Origin: Spirosoma arboris
GTDB lineage: Bacteria > Bacteroidota > Bacteroidia > Cytophagales > Spirosomataceae
Direction of reading: 5' to 3'
DNA length: 64,000 nucleotides
Assembly: GCF_009754945.1 (NCBI RefSeq)
Contig: NZ_WPIN01000002.1
Location: forward strand, 744,001-808,000
In this document: piece after piece, positions 55,235 to 64,000 of the stretch
Layout of the letters: every line of letters starts with the position of its first letter
How positions within the stretch are numbered: the stretch's first letter is position 1
Made by a program: the position numbers and the translations under genes
Notes under the pieces: model-generated
Told to the model about the DNA's origin: nothing
What the model saw: the letters and a program-made list of their open reading frames with translations, nothing else
Databases searched by the model: none

Positions 55235-58200
55235 ATGAAGACTATGCATTGGCGCCAATCCTTTCTAAAAACACGTTTTGCTAAGCTTGGACTATTAGTC
55301 TGGTTTTCAGCCAGTGTTGCCCTTGCCCAGACGCCACTGGCTTCTCTGACGGGCCGGGTTCTCGACGCTAAAACAGGCGAACCGCTTCCCTTTGCTACCG
55401 TTTACCTCAACAATAGTTCTCAGGGCACAAATGCAGATCAAAATGGCGTCTACAAACTGGCATCTGTTCCATTGGGCAATCATGAATTGGTAGGTTCGGT
55501 ACTCGGTTATCAGACCACTCGCCTGCCACTACGTCTGACAGACACACGCCAACGCACGTTAGATATCAAACTGGAACCCGCCGATCAGTCTTTGGCTAGT
55601 GTAACGGTTACGGCGCGGCACAATCAGAGTTGGGCGCGCCAGTTACGTACATTTAGTCGTGAATTATTGGGCAATCAACCCCAGGCCAGACAATGCCAAA
55701 TCACTAACCCGAACGTACTGTCCTTTCAGGAAGAGAAAGGGCATTTGCGTGTTCAGGCGAGCGAGCCACTGATTATTGAAAACCGGGCACTAGGCTATCG
55801 ACTGTACTATGACCTGCTCTATTTTGATCTTTATCAGGGTAAGATGCAGTTTGCCGGGGCAAGTCGGTTTGAGGAAATAAAAGCGCCCGATACTCGCCAA
55901 CAAGCCCGCTGGCAGGCCAATCGGATGAACGTCTACCGGGGATCTCTGCAACATTTGCTGGCTAGTTTGCTAACGGGTACTCATGAACAAGCCGGTTATC
56001 TTGTCTACCGCACACCGTTAACGAATGAAGGCGTTAACCGGGCGCTACCCTTCGTAAAAACACGCGATCGACAATACATCAGCCGTGAACAAACGGCAAC
56101 GTTGTTCAAACCAGGAGAACTTCCATTTGAACGACGATTAGTTTCCGATCAGCCGCTGGAAGTGTATTATAACCGGGTCTATGCCGCTAACTCACCCTAT
56201 CGAGACTCGCCTTATGCGTACTCTATGCTGATTTTACCCAAAGGATCGCTCGAACTTACGACCAATGGGTGGATCACGCAGGGAAATGGGTTGGACGTAC
56301 GCGGCTATATGGGCAATGACCGGTTGGCAACCTTATTACCAGCAGACTGGGCACCAACCGACGGCGAGATGCTAATTAGTGAAAGCGTCGCTGCGGGGCG
56401 GCCTGGTCGAGCCGATGCCAGACTGGATACCTTAGTCGCTAATCGCCGACGACAGTATGAGCGAACCCCGCCAGTCGTCTATGTGCAGACCGATAAAGCA
56501 TTTTACTGCACTGGTGATCAGCTGTGGCTCAGCGCTTATGTAATCGACCCTGCCCGTCAGCTTCCTATAGCCGGACGTACCGGAACGCCCCTGCATCTGG
56601 AACTCGTTACGTCTGGTGGCCAACGAGTGCAGCATCAATGGCTGCGATTAATCGATGGGCGAGCTGCAGCCAGTTTTCGTTTGGCCGATACCCTATCGTC
56701 GGACACTTATTTCCTACGAGCTTATACAGACCTGGATCAACCGGCAAATGGACCGGCTTTTGAGTGCTCATTTCCAGTCTATAACCTTAGTCAACTCAAC
56801 ACTAAACAGTCAGTTGGCAAAAGCGACCTCGCCAAAGTCGTGTTCAAAAGCGCCGGGAAGCCGTTATCAGACTCGCTTGATGTACAGTTTCTGCCCGAAG
56901 GTGGGCGCTGGCTGGCGGGTGTTGTCGGGCGATTAGGCATTAAAGCACTTCGACCCAACGGGAAGGGCAGCTTGGTTAGCGGACGTATCGTTGATCAGAC
57001 TGGACTCGAAGTAGCGCGGTTCAGTACCAATAGTCTTGGTATGGGACAAGTGTCTCTGAGTCCACAGTCGGGTCAGCATTACCGCGCCCTCATTGATCTA
57101 AACGGAGCTACACAGACCGTACCTTTACCCGATGTTGAATCAGAAGGCTGGGCACTGGCAGCCGATGCAGTTTCGGATAGTAGTCGTGTGATAATCAGCA
57201 TCCGGGCTACAGGCCGTTACAGTCAGCAACCTGTCTATCTTACCTTGCAAAGTCGGGAACAACTAGCCTATCGGCAGAAATGGTTACTGACCAAAGGGGA
57301 AGCCAAATTTACCTTATCGACTGCGGCACTACCGCCAGGTGTATGTAGACTGACAGTCTGGGATACAACCAACCAGCCCCGCGCCGAACGTCTGATATTT
57401 ATTCCAGAACGATCTGAGCGAATTCAGATGCGGGTCACGACGGCCAAACCCCAATATGAACCCCGGCAGGAAGTTGTCATCGGGCTTCAGTTTCGTGATT
57501 CGGAAGGGTATCCCGTAGCAGGAAGTTGGTCGGCGGCTGTGACCGATGCTGATCAATTACCGGCAGATACCAACCGAGTGGATTTACGAACGTACATGCT
57601 GCTAACGAGTGGATTGCGCGGTACAATTGAATCGCCGGCTTATTACATAGAGCCAGAACACCTGGGCGACCTGGACAACTTACTGCTTACTCAAGGCTGG
57701 CGACGATTACCCTCGGCTTCAGTGGTTGATTCTACAGGAGGCTGGACATTGAGTGGGCACGTCCGCGACAAACAGGGAAATCTCCTAACCCAAAAAACCA
57801 TGCTGTTATGGCTGGGGAAGGGTGATCAACAGCAAATACGATCTGTCACTACAGATAATCAGGGGCAGTTCCAGGTAAGCAGCCTCTTGCTAACCGATTC
57901 GGTACCAGTGCAGGCCCGTGTTTTCTCCACTGGACTGGCAGGAGCTGCCATTACATTCGATACGCCTGGTGGGCATTTTAATACCCCTGTTTTGACGGAT
58001 TCTTATTCATCTCTACCAACCAATTTACTGACTCAGGCAAGTAGTCGTCAGGCAGCATGGCCAGCTCTCTATCGTGACTCAACTGCGCGTCAACTAGCCG
58101 AAGTTACGGTGCGGGCAATGAAACCCCCTCCAGAGCGGCCCATTGACGTAGAGCGGTCTAGTTTGCATGCGGGTTACGATGCAGTCATTCGGGTAGATGA

Positions 58201-58780
58201 GAATAGTCCTTCGTTTGCAAATGTTTTTGAATTAATGATGGGTCGATTGCCCGGAGCCTCCATAATTCCTAATCCTATGGGGGGAGGCTATAGCGTTACA
58301 ATTCGTGGTCCCAGTTCCTTTGGCAATAGTGGTCCGCTCTATTTGCTGGATGGTGTATATGCTGACCAGACTGTACTCTTACAGGTAGATCCTCGTACGG
58401 TGAGTCGGGTAGAGTTATTGAAAAACCCGACTACTGCTGGCATCTATGGGGCTCGTGCAGCCGGGGGCGTTATTGCTGTCTATACAAAAAAAGGAAATAA
58501 CGATCAGCTGGCCAAGCCCAGTAGCACAGCAGTTACGGTATTTGGCTTTGTCACACCCCGCGAATTTTATGTACCACGCTACGAATCATCTCCCGTTGAC
58601 ACGCATCAGGATCGCCGGGATATGCTGTTTTGGCAACCATTGGGCCAGACGGATACCGACGGATTAGGCCGCTTAATTTTTCCGCTCAGCGATACAGCTA
58701 AACGGCTACGAATCGTTCTCCAAGGCCTAACCAATGAAGGAGTGCCCATGGCATTTACCTGGGAGTTACCGGTACGATAA
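55235..58780 (+). CDS. Surface protein: carboxypeptidase-like, macroglobulin and TonB plug domains
   Basis: 1181 residues from MKTMHWRQSFLKTRFAKLGL with a signal peptide ending VALAQ; two neighbouring starts are possible. Order: carboxypeptidase-regulatory-like domain (about 40-120, GRVLDAKTGEPLPFATVYLN), a DUF-like beta region to about 370, macroglobulin-type domains (about 400-800, VVYVQTDKAFYCTGDQLWLS), a second carboxypeptidase-like unit (SGHVRDKQGNLLTQ), and a TonB-dependent-receptor plug (about 990-1080, VTIRGPSSFGNSGPLYLLDG, VELLKNPTTAGIYGARAAGG). It has SusC-like end pieces but no 22-strand barrel. Probably anchored to or sitting in the outer membrane. Confidence 0.85.
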   Translation: MKTMHWRQSFLKTRFAKLGLLVWFSASVALAQTPLASLTGRVLDAKTGEPLPFATVYLNNSSQGTNADQNGVYKLASVPLGNHELVGSVLGYQTTRLPLRLTDTRQRTLDIKLEPADQSLASVTVTARHNQSWARQLRTFSRELLGNQPQARQCQITNPNVLSFQEEKGHLRVQASEPLIIENRALGYRLYYDLLYFDLYQGKMQFAGASRFEEIKAPDTRQQARWQANRMNVYRGSLQHLLASLLTGTHEQAGYLVYRTPLTNEGVNRALPFVKTRDRQYISREQTATLFKPGELPFERRLVSDQPLEVYYNRVYAANSPYRDSPYAYSMLILPKGSLELTTNGWITQGNGLDVRGYMGNDRLATLLPADWAPTDGEMLISESVAAGRPGRADARLDTLVANRRRQYERTPPVVYVQTDKAFYCTGDQLWLSAYVIDPARQLPIAGRTGTPLHLELVTSGGQRVQHQWLRLIDGRAAASFRLADTLSSDTYFLRAYTDLDQPANGPAFECSFPVYNLSQLNTKQSVGKSDLAKVVFKSAGKPLSDSLDVQFLPEGGRWLAGVVGRLGIKALRPNGKGSLVSGRIVDQTGLEVARFSTNSLGMGQVSLSPQSGQHYRALIDLNGATQTVPLPDVESEGWALAADAVSDSSRVIISIRATGRYSQQPVYLTLQSREQLAYRQKWLLTKGEAKFTLSTAALPPGVCRLTVWDTTNQPRAERLIFIPERSERIQMRVTTAKPQYEPRQEVVIGLQFRDSEGYPVAGSWSAAVTDADQLPADTNRVDLRTYMLLTSGLRGTIESPAYYIEPEHLGDLDNLLLTQGWRRLPSASVVDSTGGWTLSGHVRDKQGNLLTQKTMLLWLGKGDQQQIRSVTTDNQGQFQVSSLLLTDSVPVQARVFSTGLAGAAITFDTPGGHFNTPVLTDSYSSLPTNLLTQASSRQAAWPALYRDSTARQLAEVTVRAMKPPPERPIDVERSSLHAGYDAVIRVDENSPSFANVFELMMGRLPGASIIPNPMGGGYSVTIRGPSSFGNSGPLYLLDGVYADQTVLLQVDPRTVSRVELLKNPTTAGIYGARAAGGVIAVYTKKGNNDQLAKPSSTAVTVFGFVTPREFYVPRYESSPVDTHQDRRDMLFWQPLGQTDTDGLGRLIFPLSDTAKRLRIVLQGLTNEGVPMAFTWELPVR

Positions 58781-58799
58781 GTAAGTTGGGACATCAAAG

Positions 58800-58840
58800 A
58801 AACAGCCCGCATATCGCTTCTGACAATATGCGGGCTGTTT
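58800..58840. terminator. Bidirectional terminator between convergent genes
   Basis: AAACAGCCCGCATAT (58800-58814) and ATATGCGGGCTGTTT (58826-58840) are exact reverse complements with an 11-base loop; a T run and C follow. It serves the plug-protein gene and the NagB gene. Confidence 0.9.
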
Positions 58841-58857
58841 CTTACATTTTGAGGGAC

Positions 58858-60831
58858 TTAAAACCGCCAGCGTACGAATGCCTCCATAGCTTCGTACTCA
58901 GCTAATCCTAAGCGGTTATATAGACCGGCGGTGGCACTGTTGCGTTCTTCAGCCCGTTGCCAGAACTCGCGCGAATCGGTACCTTGGTATACAACGCCAT
59001 CTTTCTGCGACTGGTGCTTGAAAATACCAAGCCGTTTTTTCATTACCTGGTCTGGCGACATGGGAACGGCCATTTCGATTTCGTGAATATCCCACTCGGC
59101 CCAGGCACCCCGATAGAGCCATACCCAGCAGTCTTTCATGAAATTCTTGTGCTTTAACCGGCGAACCGATTCCAGAATGGCATCTAAACAAACTTTGTGT
59201 GTTCCGTGCGGATCGGCAAGATCACCAGCAGCATAGATTTGGTGCGGTTTTACCTCTTCAATCAGCGCCATCGTAATCTTGATATCTTCTTCGCTGAGCG
59301 GCTTCTTGGCTACCGTTCCCGTTTCGTAGAATGGCATGTTCATGAAATGCGCGTTCTCAACCGGAATTCCTACAAATCGGCAAGTCGATTTGGCTTCACC
59401 CATCCGGATCAGGCCCTTCACGTAGCGTACTTCAGCAGTGTCCATTTCGGAGTCTTTTTTCTCACGTAACGAAGCAGCTGCATCCTGGAAAATCCGGGTC
59501 GCTTCGGGGCTTTTGATACCGAATTTCGTATTGAAATCCACTACGTAATCTGCGAAACGTAGCGCTTCATCATCGGCCACGGCAATGTTACCGGACGTCT
59601 GATAACCCACATGTACCTCGTGGCCCTGATCGCGCAGACGCTGGAAAGTGCCGCCCATCGAGATAATATCATCGTCGGGGTGAGGGCTAAAGATCAGGCA
59701 GCGCTTGTGAGCAGGCAAAGCCCGTTCGGGACGGTTGGTATCGTCGGCGTTTGGTTTACCACCCGGCCAGCCCGTGATGGTATGCTGAAGCTGGTTGAAA
59801 ACGTCGATGTTAATATCATAAGCCTGACCATATTGGGCAAGCAGATCGCTCATCCCATTATCGTTGTAATCGCGGTCGGTTAGTTTCAGAACGGGCTTAC
59901 CGAGCGTCAGCGACAGATAGGTAACGGCCTTTTTCTTCATCTTGTTGTCCCACACCACCGAATCTACCAGCCAGGGTGTTTTCATGCGGGTCAACTCCGA
60001 AGCTGCGGCTTCGTCAATCACGAACAAGGCGTTCGGATGTGTTTGCAGATACGATGCTGGATTTAACTCCGTTACCAAACCTTCTACTGCTCCACGGATA
60101 ACCGGTGCTTTGCGCTCACCCCAGGCCAGCAAAACTACGCGCCGGGCGCCCAGGATGCTTGAAACGCCCATTGTGATGGCTTTACGCGGTGTTTTGGGGA
60201 GTCCTCCAAAATCAACCGAAGCGGCCGCCCGCGTCGAGTTATCGAGCATCATCAGGCGAGTATGCGAGTTAATCAACGAACCCGGCTCATTGAAACCGAT
60301 GTGTCCATTGCCCCCAATACCTAACAATTGGAAATCCAGACCACCGGCAGCTTCAATTTCGGTTTCATACTGCTTGGCAAACTCAGCGACTTTATCGGTC
60401 CGCAGTGTGCCATCGGGAACGTGGTAATTGCCGACAGGAATATCGACGTGATCGAACAATTGCTCCCGCATAAATCGCCAGTAGCTTTGCAGGGAGTCAG
60501 GCTCCATTGGGTAATATTCGTCCAGATTGAACGATATAACGTTGTGAAAACTCAGGCGTTCCTCGCGGTGCATGCGAATCAGTTCAGCATAAACCGTTTT
60601 AGGAGAAGAGCCGGTTGCCAACCCCAGAATACAAGGCTTTCCTTCGCTTTGTTTCTGGCGAATCAGATCAGCAATTTCCTGAGCCACAGCCCGCGATGCA
60701 TCCTTGGCATCAGCATAGATGTGGGTCGGAATTTTTTCATAGGTGATGGCCGACTGAATAGGGCCGCCGGTGGGTGATGTTCCTGGCAATTGGCCGTCCG
60801 AGTTGTCGAGTAGAGTGGACTCCGTAATCAT
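58858..60831 (-). CDS. nagB: Glucosamine-6-phosphate deaminase fused to PIG-L-like domain
   Basis: 657 residues. The N-terminal part is NagB (about 30-300), which turns glucosamine-6-phosphate into fructose-6-phosphate and ammonia: LGLATGSSPKTVYAELIRMH, VISFNLDEYYPM, FQLLGIGGNGHIGFNEPGSL and TMGVSSILGARRVVLLAWGE. The C-terminal part (about 375-657) is PIG-L/LmbE-like deacetylase fold with the metal motif SPHPDDDIISMGGT and DPHGTHKVCLD. This fusion is found in Bacteroidota. Whether the second domain also deacetylates N-acetylglucosamine derivatives is inference. Cytoplasmic. Confidence 0.93.
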   Translation of the reverse strand: MITESTLLDNSDGQLPGTSPTGGPIQSAITYEKIPTHIYADAKDASRAVAQEIADLIRQKQSEGKPCILGLATGSSPKTVYAELIRMHREERLSFHNVISFNLDEYYPMEPDSLQSYWRFMREQLFDHVDIPVGNYHVPDGTLRTDKVAEFAKQYETEIEAAGGLDFQLLGIGGNGHIGFNEPGSLINSHTRLMMLDNSTRAAASVDFGGLPKTPRKAITMGVSSILGARRVVLLAWGERKAPVIRGAVEGLVTELNPASYLQTHPNALFVIDEAAASELTRMKTPWLVDSVVWDNKMKKKAVTYLSLTLGKPVLKLTDRDYNDNGMSDLLAQYGQAYDINIDVFNQLQHTITGWPGGKPNADDTNRPERALPAHKRCLIFSPHPDDDIISMGGTFQRLRDQGHEVHVGYQTSGNIAVADDEALRFADYVVDFNTKFGIKSPEATRIFQDAAASLREKKDSEMDTAEVRYVKGLIRMGEAKSTCRFVGIPVENAHFMNMPFYETGTVAKKPLSEEDIKITMALIEEVKPHQIYAAGDLADPHGTHKVCLDAILESVRRLKHKNFMKDCWVWLYRGAWAEWDIHEIEMAVPMSPDQVMKKRLGIFKHQSQKDGVVYQGTDSREFWQRAEERNSATAGLYNRLGLAEYEAMEAFVRWRF

Positions 60832-60952
60832 GATGCGCTATGCGGAGAAAAGATGAGAAGCCACAAAGGTCGAAAAAAATTGGCTAGTTTTCAGGTATTT
60901 TAGTGTCTCTATCTAATATTCTAAATTTTTTTATTAACTCCTCTTTTCGCTA

Positions 60953-62125
60953 TCATACAGATTGGTTACGTGCCATCCGATCAGCTTCTGTAGCAATCAT
61001 CAGGGAATTGAGTCCATTTTGTTCTGTAATGATCCGATGCGATTCGGGGTAATGGATGGCCCTAATCTGGTCGCGGAACATCAGTCGGAGCAACTCGCTG
61101 TAAATGTGTTGTTTCTCATCTCCAAATCCGAAACGGAGTTCAATTTGCTGGTACGCGTCGAACTCTTTGTGCCGACCACGTAAGGGTCGGTCTTTCCCCC
61201 CGATATTGGCCGTTACATTCAGTTGAGCGCCCGGAAATAGCTCCATAAGTGCGCGGGTAGTTTCTTCATCAACTGCGCAGCGCATGATCATTCGGGTTGG
61301 CACCCATTCAAACAGCGTAATGTCGCCCCGCTCAAACAACAGACGCATTTCCTGCCGATCCATCCGCCCGGTTTGCGTAAAGCCATGATAGAAATTGACC
61401 AGTTTCTTTCCCGTCACCTCATCACCATATTCGACCGTAGCCTGAACTTGGTCCTCAATGTTGTTACTATTTGGCCGCTTAACTACTTGCGACGCTTTCA
61501 GCGTTCCATTGCCCAACCAGCCTGTAAACATGTCGAAGAAGTGAACGCCATGCTCAATAAAAATCCCACCCGATTTAGTCCGATCCCAGAACCAGTGTTC
61601 GGGCGAAAGGCCCTCATCACCCGCGTAATTTTCAAAATACCCATGTAAAAAATCGCCTAATAAGTTTTTATCAATCAGGTGCTTGACGCGAGCAAACATC
61701 GGGTTGTAGCGCTGCATCAGGTTGGTAACCATCAGCAGACCTTTCGCTCGGGCGGTCTCGATCATCTCGCGGCCTTGTTCGGGATTCATCGCCAGCGGTT
61801 TTTCGCAGATGACGTGTTTACCTGCGTTAAGGGCCAACATAGCCTGTTCGTAATGCAGAAATGGAGGAGTTGCGATATAGATCAGATCTACGTCTGGATG
61901 ATTGACCAGTTCGTCAATACTTGCCAAATTTTCAGCCCCAAATCGCTTGGCAGCGACAATGGCTTCTTCTCGTTTTGATCCGGCAATGGCGATTAATTTT
62001 GTATGTGGGGTTTGCAAAAACTGCTGAACGGCGAACAGCCCAAAACCTCCCATACCCACTACCCCTAGTCCTATTGTGCGATCTTCCGACGCAGTTGTTT
62101 TCATAGCGTTGTCTGTTGTATTCAC
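60953..62125 (-). CDS. Gfo/Idh/MocA-family oxidoreductase
   Basis: 390 residues. The Rossmann NAD(P) site is GLGVVGMGGFGLFAVQQFLQ, and the family core DLIYIATPPFLHYEQAMLAL, NAGKHVICEKPLAMNPEQGR (conserved Glu-Lys-Pro) and SGGIFIEHGVHFFDMFTGWL (His of the active site) are present. These enzymes oxidise or reduce sugars and inositols; the substrate here is unknown. Starts at MNTTDNAMKTTASEDRTIGL; the internal ATG at MKTTAS is also possible. It lies upstream of nagB on the same strand with a gap of about 120 bp. Confidence 0.92.
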   Translation of the reverse strand: MNTTDNAMKTTASEDRTIGLGVVGMGGFGLFAVQQFLQTPHTKLIAIAGSKREEAIVAAKRFGAENLASIDELVNHPDVDLIYIATPPFLHYEQAMLALNAGKHVICEKPLAMNPEQGREMIETARAKGLLMVTNLMQRYNPMFARVKHLIDKNLLGDFLHGYFENYAGDEGLSPEHWFWDRTKSGGIFIEHGVHFFDMFTGWLGNGTLKASQVVKRPNSNNIEDQVQATVEYGDEVTGKKLVNFYHGFTQTGRMDRQEMRLLFERGDITLFEWVPTRMIMRCAVDEETTRALMELFPGAQLNVTANIGGKDRPLRGRHKEFDAYQQIELRFGFGDEKQHIYSELLRLMFRDQIRAIHYPESHRIITEQNGLNSLMIATEADRMARNQSV

Positions 62126-62191
62126 AAAAACAACTGCCAGAATGGGTTTATGTTAGGAAAATGAATCTCCTAAATTCAATCAGTGTGTAGC

Positions 62192-62794
62192 TTAATCGAG
62201 TGGTCGCGTCCAATAAATCATGGGTTTAGCGGTTTCGATTGTCTCGTTTCGGTCGGGCCAAACGAATTCACTTTGCAGGGTTTCGTCACGCTGGTAACCC
62301 CGTTTTGTCCAGAAATTATCAAGTGGTCGATAGTTCGCTGGACGAAGAGGATGCTCGTCGGGACGCTGCACCGCGCAAAAGCAAGTCAATTTGTACTGAC
62401 CAAACTGCCGGGCATGCGTTTCGCGCTCTGTAAAGAATTGATGTCCAAGGCCAAGCCCACGATAAGCTGGTAACAAAATACTTTCGCCAAAATAGAAGAC
62501 TGTATCAGGATCGTAGCCTGCTTTCAGGAAAGGGGCCTGCACCTCGGCGGTTTCGTTACGTAATGGCAAAGCGGTAGTCGCGCCAACCATCTGTTCACCA
62601 TCGTAAACGGCGAACAGGAATGATCGGTCGGCGCGGGCATAGGTTTCCAAATAGATTTTCTCGTACTCAACCGATCCCTCATATAAATAAGGAAAGTCGT
62701 AAAAGACAGCGATTCGCAGGGCCGCTAGCTCATCGAAAACCGTTTGGAAAGCTGGCCCTGTTAATCGGCGGAAGATTAGGTTGATATTTTGCAA
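62192..62794 (-). CDS. GNAT-family N-acetyltransferase
   Basis: 200 residues with a GNAT core: MVGATTALPLRNE, FGESILLPAYRGLGLGHQFF (acetyl-CoA loop YRGLGLG) and FTERETHARQFGQYKLTCFC. The residues around GPAFQTVFDELAALRIAVFY are the helical N-terminal part. The substrate is unknown. It is co-directional with the downstream oxidoreductase, 66 bp apart, and could be co-transcribed. Confidence 0.88.
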   Translation of the reverse strand: MQNINLIFRRLTGPAFQTVFDELAALRIAVFYDFPYLYEGSVEYEKIYLETYARADRSFLFAVYDGEQMVGATTALPLRNETAEVQAPFLKAGYDPDTVFYFGESILLPAYRGLGLGHQFFTERETHARQFGQYKLTCFCAVQRPDEHPLRPANYRPLDNFWTKRGYQRDETLQSEFVWPDRNETIETAKPMIYWTRPLD

Positions 62795-62904
62795 TGGAAG
62801 ACGTGAATTACAATTTGGGACGCGAGTAAATCGATTTGAATCCCTTAAATATCTATTAGCCCACAGCTAAGCTATGGGCTAATATTTCTTCAAATCAACT
62901 GACT

Positions 62905-63306
62905 TTATCCCAAAACCAGCGACTCCCAGAGCGGTAAATTGTAATACGTTGTAACGCGGGTAATGAGCCCATCGGAAACGTCAAGAAATGAACCGGCAGG
63001 CAGCACATACGTTTGACCAGTGGCGGCAGGCAAATCGCCATCCGTTTTTTTGTATACCCCGTTCACCACGAATTCGCAGGCAGCCCGAGTGCCGGTTGGC
63101 TCCGTCATCACGACAATATCGGTCAGAGTTTCGTCGTAGCAATCGTCCATATGCTGGAGAAACTGACGAAATATATCTTTGCCAATACGTGTAGCTCCCT
63201 GATTACTGTCGTGGCGAACTTCTGGGTGGAGCAGGCTAAGCATAGCTTCCCAATCTTTGCGATTAAAGGCGTCGTAGTAACGTGAAACGGCATCTAGAGC
63301 AGTCAT
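62905..63306 (-). CDS. NTF2-like/ketosteroid-isomerase-related protein
   Basis: 133 residues from MTALDAVSRYYDAFNRKDWE; the frame is open 18 codons further up. It fits the SnoaL/NTF2-like fold: AMLSLLHPEVRHDSNQGATR, IFRQFLQHMDDCYDETLTDI, ACEFVVNGVYKKTDGDLPAA and VSDGLITRVTTYYNLPLWES. Such proteins bind small hydrophobic ligands; the reaction is not known. It lies 46 bp downstream of the Nudix regulator gene, in the same direction. Confidence 0.85.
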   Translation of the reverse strand: MTALDAVSRYYDAFNRKDWEAMLSLLHPEVRHDSNQGATRIGKDIFRQFLQHMDDCYDETLTDIVVMTEPTGTRAACEFVVNGVYKKTDGDLPAATGQTYVLPAGSFLDVSDGLITRVTTYYNLPLWESLVLG

Positions 63307-63352
63307 AAAAAGCGTTTTTGGCAAAGATAAGATGTGGTTAACTAATTGTTCC

Positions 63353-64000
63353 CTACACAAAATTCAAACTCCCATTAATCAGAGCTTTCTGGTAATTCAC
63401 CTCATCAAACTGATACAGGTACGGAGATTTGTGTGCTCCTCCTGTTCGGCGTTCGTCCAATCGAGTCAGAATATTTAATCCCGTTATTTTTTTATGAAAA
63501 TTGCGGGCGTCCAATGATCGATCCAGAACCGCTTCATAGAGTCGCTGTAATTCGGGTATTGTAAATTTTTCGGGCATCAGATTCAGGCCAATAGGTTGCC
63601 AGTTCAACTGAAGCCGAAGTGTTTTCAGCGCCACGTCAATTATATGTCGATGGTCATATAGCAGCGAGGGTAAATCGGCTACATCCCACCAGCAGCATTC
63701 ATCGGACATAAAATCGACCGCAGGGGTTACTTTGGTGTAGTCGACTAAAGCATAATAACCCATTGAGATAGTCCGGTCCGGCCAGTTAACCCCATATTTC
63801 ATTGGCATTTTTAACCGCTGCCACGTATCGTCGGTATCGTACCGAACCGCATCGCCAAATAAATGAAACTGCTGCAGAAATAGTTGATCCAGGCCCGTTC
63901 GTTCACGCAACACCCGTCCGGCCGCCGTATCTACCGACTCAGTCTTATAAATGAATCCACCTGGTAGACTCCACTCATTCGTGTCTTTCCACTTCAGCAG
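63353..64000 (-). CDS. Nudix/NrtR-type regulator, N terminus outside the window
   Basis: The visible 215 codons run to the window edge. The Nudix segment is SLPGGFIYKTESVDTAAGRV with ERTGL at the end: the catalytic REUXEE of active Nudix hydrolases is not kept, as in NrtR-type transcriptional regulators. The C-terminal winged-helix part is FTIPELQRLYEAVLDRSLDA, NFHKKITGLNILTRLDER. NrtR controls NAD synthesis in some bacteria and the related AraR controls arabinose genes in Bacteroidetes; which applies here is unknown. It lies 46 bp upstream of the NTF2-like gene and is probably in one unit with it. Confidence 0.85.
   Translation of the reverse strand: MLKWKDTNEWSLPGGFIYKTESVDTAAGRVLRERTGLDQLFLQQFHLFGDAVRYDTDDTWQRLKMPMKYGVNWPDRTISMGYYALVDYTKVTPAVDFMSDECCWWDVADLPSLLYDHRHIIDVALKTLRLQLNWQPIGLNLMPEKFTIPELQRLYEAVLDRSLDARNFHKKITGLNILTRLDERRTGGAHKSPYLYQFDEVNYQKALINGSLNFV

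Noticed and set aside
1..64000. tRNA or rRNA genes
   Set aside because: No cloverleaf-like stretch with a GTTCGAATCC-type T arm was noticed on reading the intergenic regions, and no rRNA-like sequence; a dedicated scan was not possible.

Overview
The window looks like chromosomal DNA of a Bacteroidota bacterium of the Cytophagia type, most likely Spirosoma or a close relative (inference). The signs are type IX secretion (T9SS) C-terminal sorting domains, a PorZ-like propeller protein, a fused SecDF, NrtR-type Nudix and DUF5009 families, and Bacteroidota-style promoter spacing. I recognise no rRNA, tRNA, CRISPR array or complete transposase.

Layout. 0-6.4 kb: end of a secreted protein, a conserved Bacteroidota protein, thymidine kinase, PorZ-like T9SS protein, pyruvate dehydrogenase E1 beta, a small unknown. 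6.6-17.5 kb: an accessory stretch of secreted or lipoprotein genes, a propeller-YceI fusion, a GNAT enzyme, a tandem pair of 51-bp-repeat adhesin-like genes (the second frameshifted), a frameshifted SUMF1-like gene, a secreted cupin and an outer-membrane protein. A short intergenic repeat of about 70 bp with inverted ends is scattered through this stretch. 17.9-33.3 kb: nadC, a large secreted glycosidase-like protein, secDF, an amino-acid permease, a TSUP transporter next to a persulfide-dioxygenase/rhodanese protein, and an M16 protease.

33.3-49.2 kb is a nitrate assimilation island. On the minus strand, in transcription order: outer-membrane porin, narK, a giant fused nitrate reductase (molybdenum cofactor + FAD + BFD domains), a sulfite-reductase-like/rubredoxin protein, a nitrate-reductase-associated protein and a small membrane protein. 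cobA for siroheme is also on the minus strand. Divergent on the plus strand are nirB, nirD and a NarX/NarL-like two-component pair. Together they take up nitrate, reduce it to nitrite and ammonium, make the siroheme and sense nitrate.

49.5-64 kb: a secreted M43-like metalloprotease with eight FN3 domains, a DUF5009 acyltransferase, a Rossmann-fold N-ribosyltransferase/TIR-like protein, a macroglobulin/TonB-plug surface protein, a NagB-PIG-L fusion, a Gfo/Idh/MocA oxidoreductase, a second GNAT, an NTF2-like protein and a Nudix/NrtR regulator cut by the window edge.

The most unusual feature is the palindromic DNA around the nitrate island and nearby genes: 23-34 bp stems built from short repeated words at gene 3' ends, a nested double palindrome, and a four-palindrome array between nirB and nirD. 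One palindrome forms the C-terminal tail of the nitrate reductase and another sits in frame inside its coding sequence. A compact, multi-hairpin leader of no family known to me lies in front of the porin gene.
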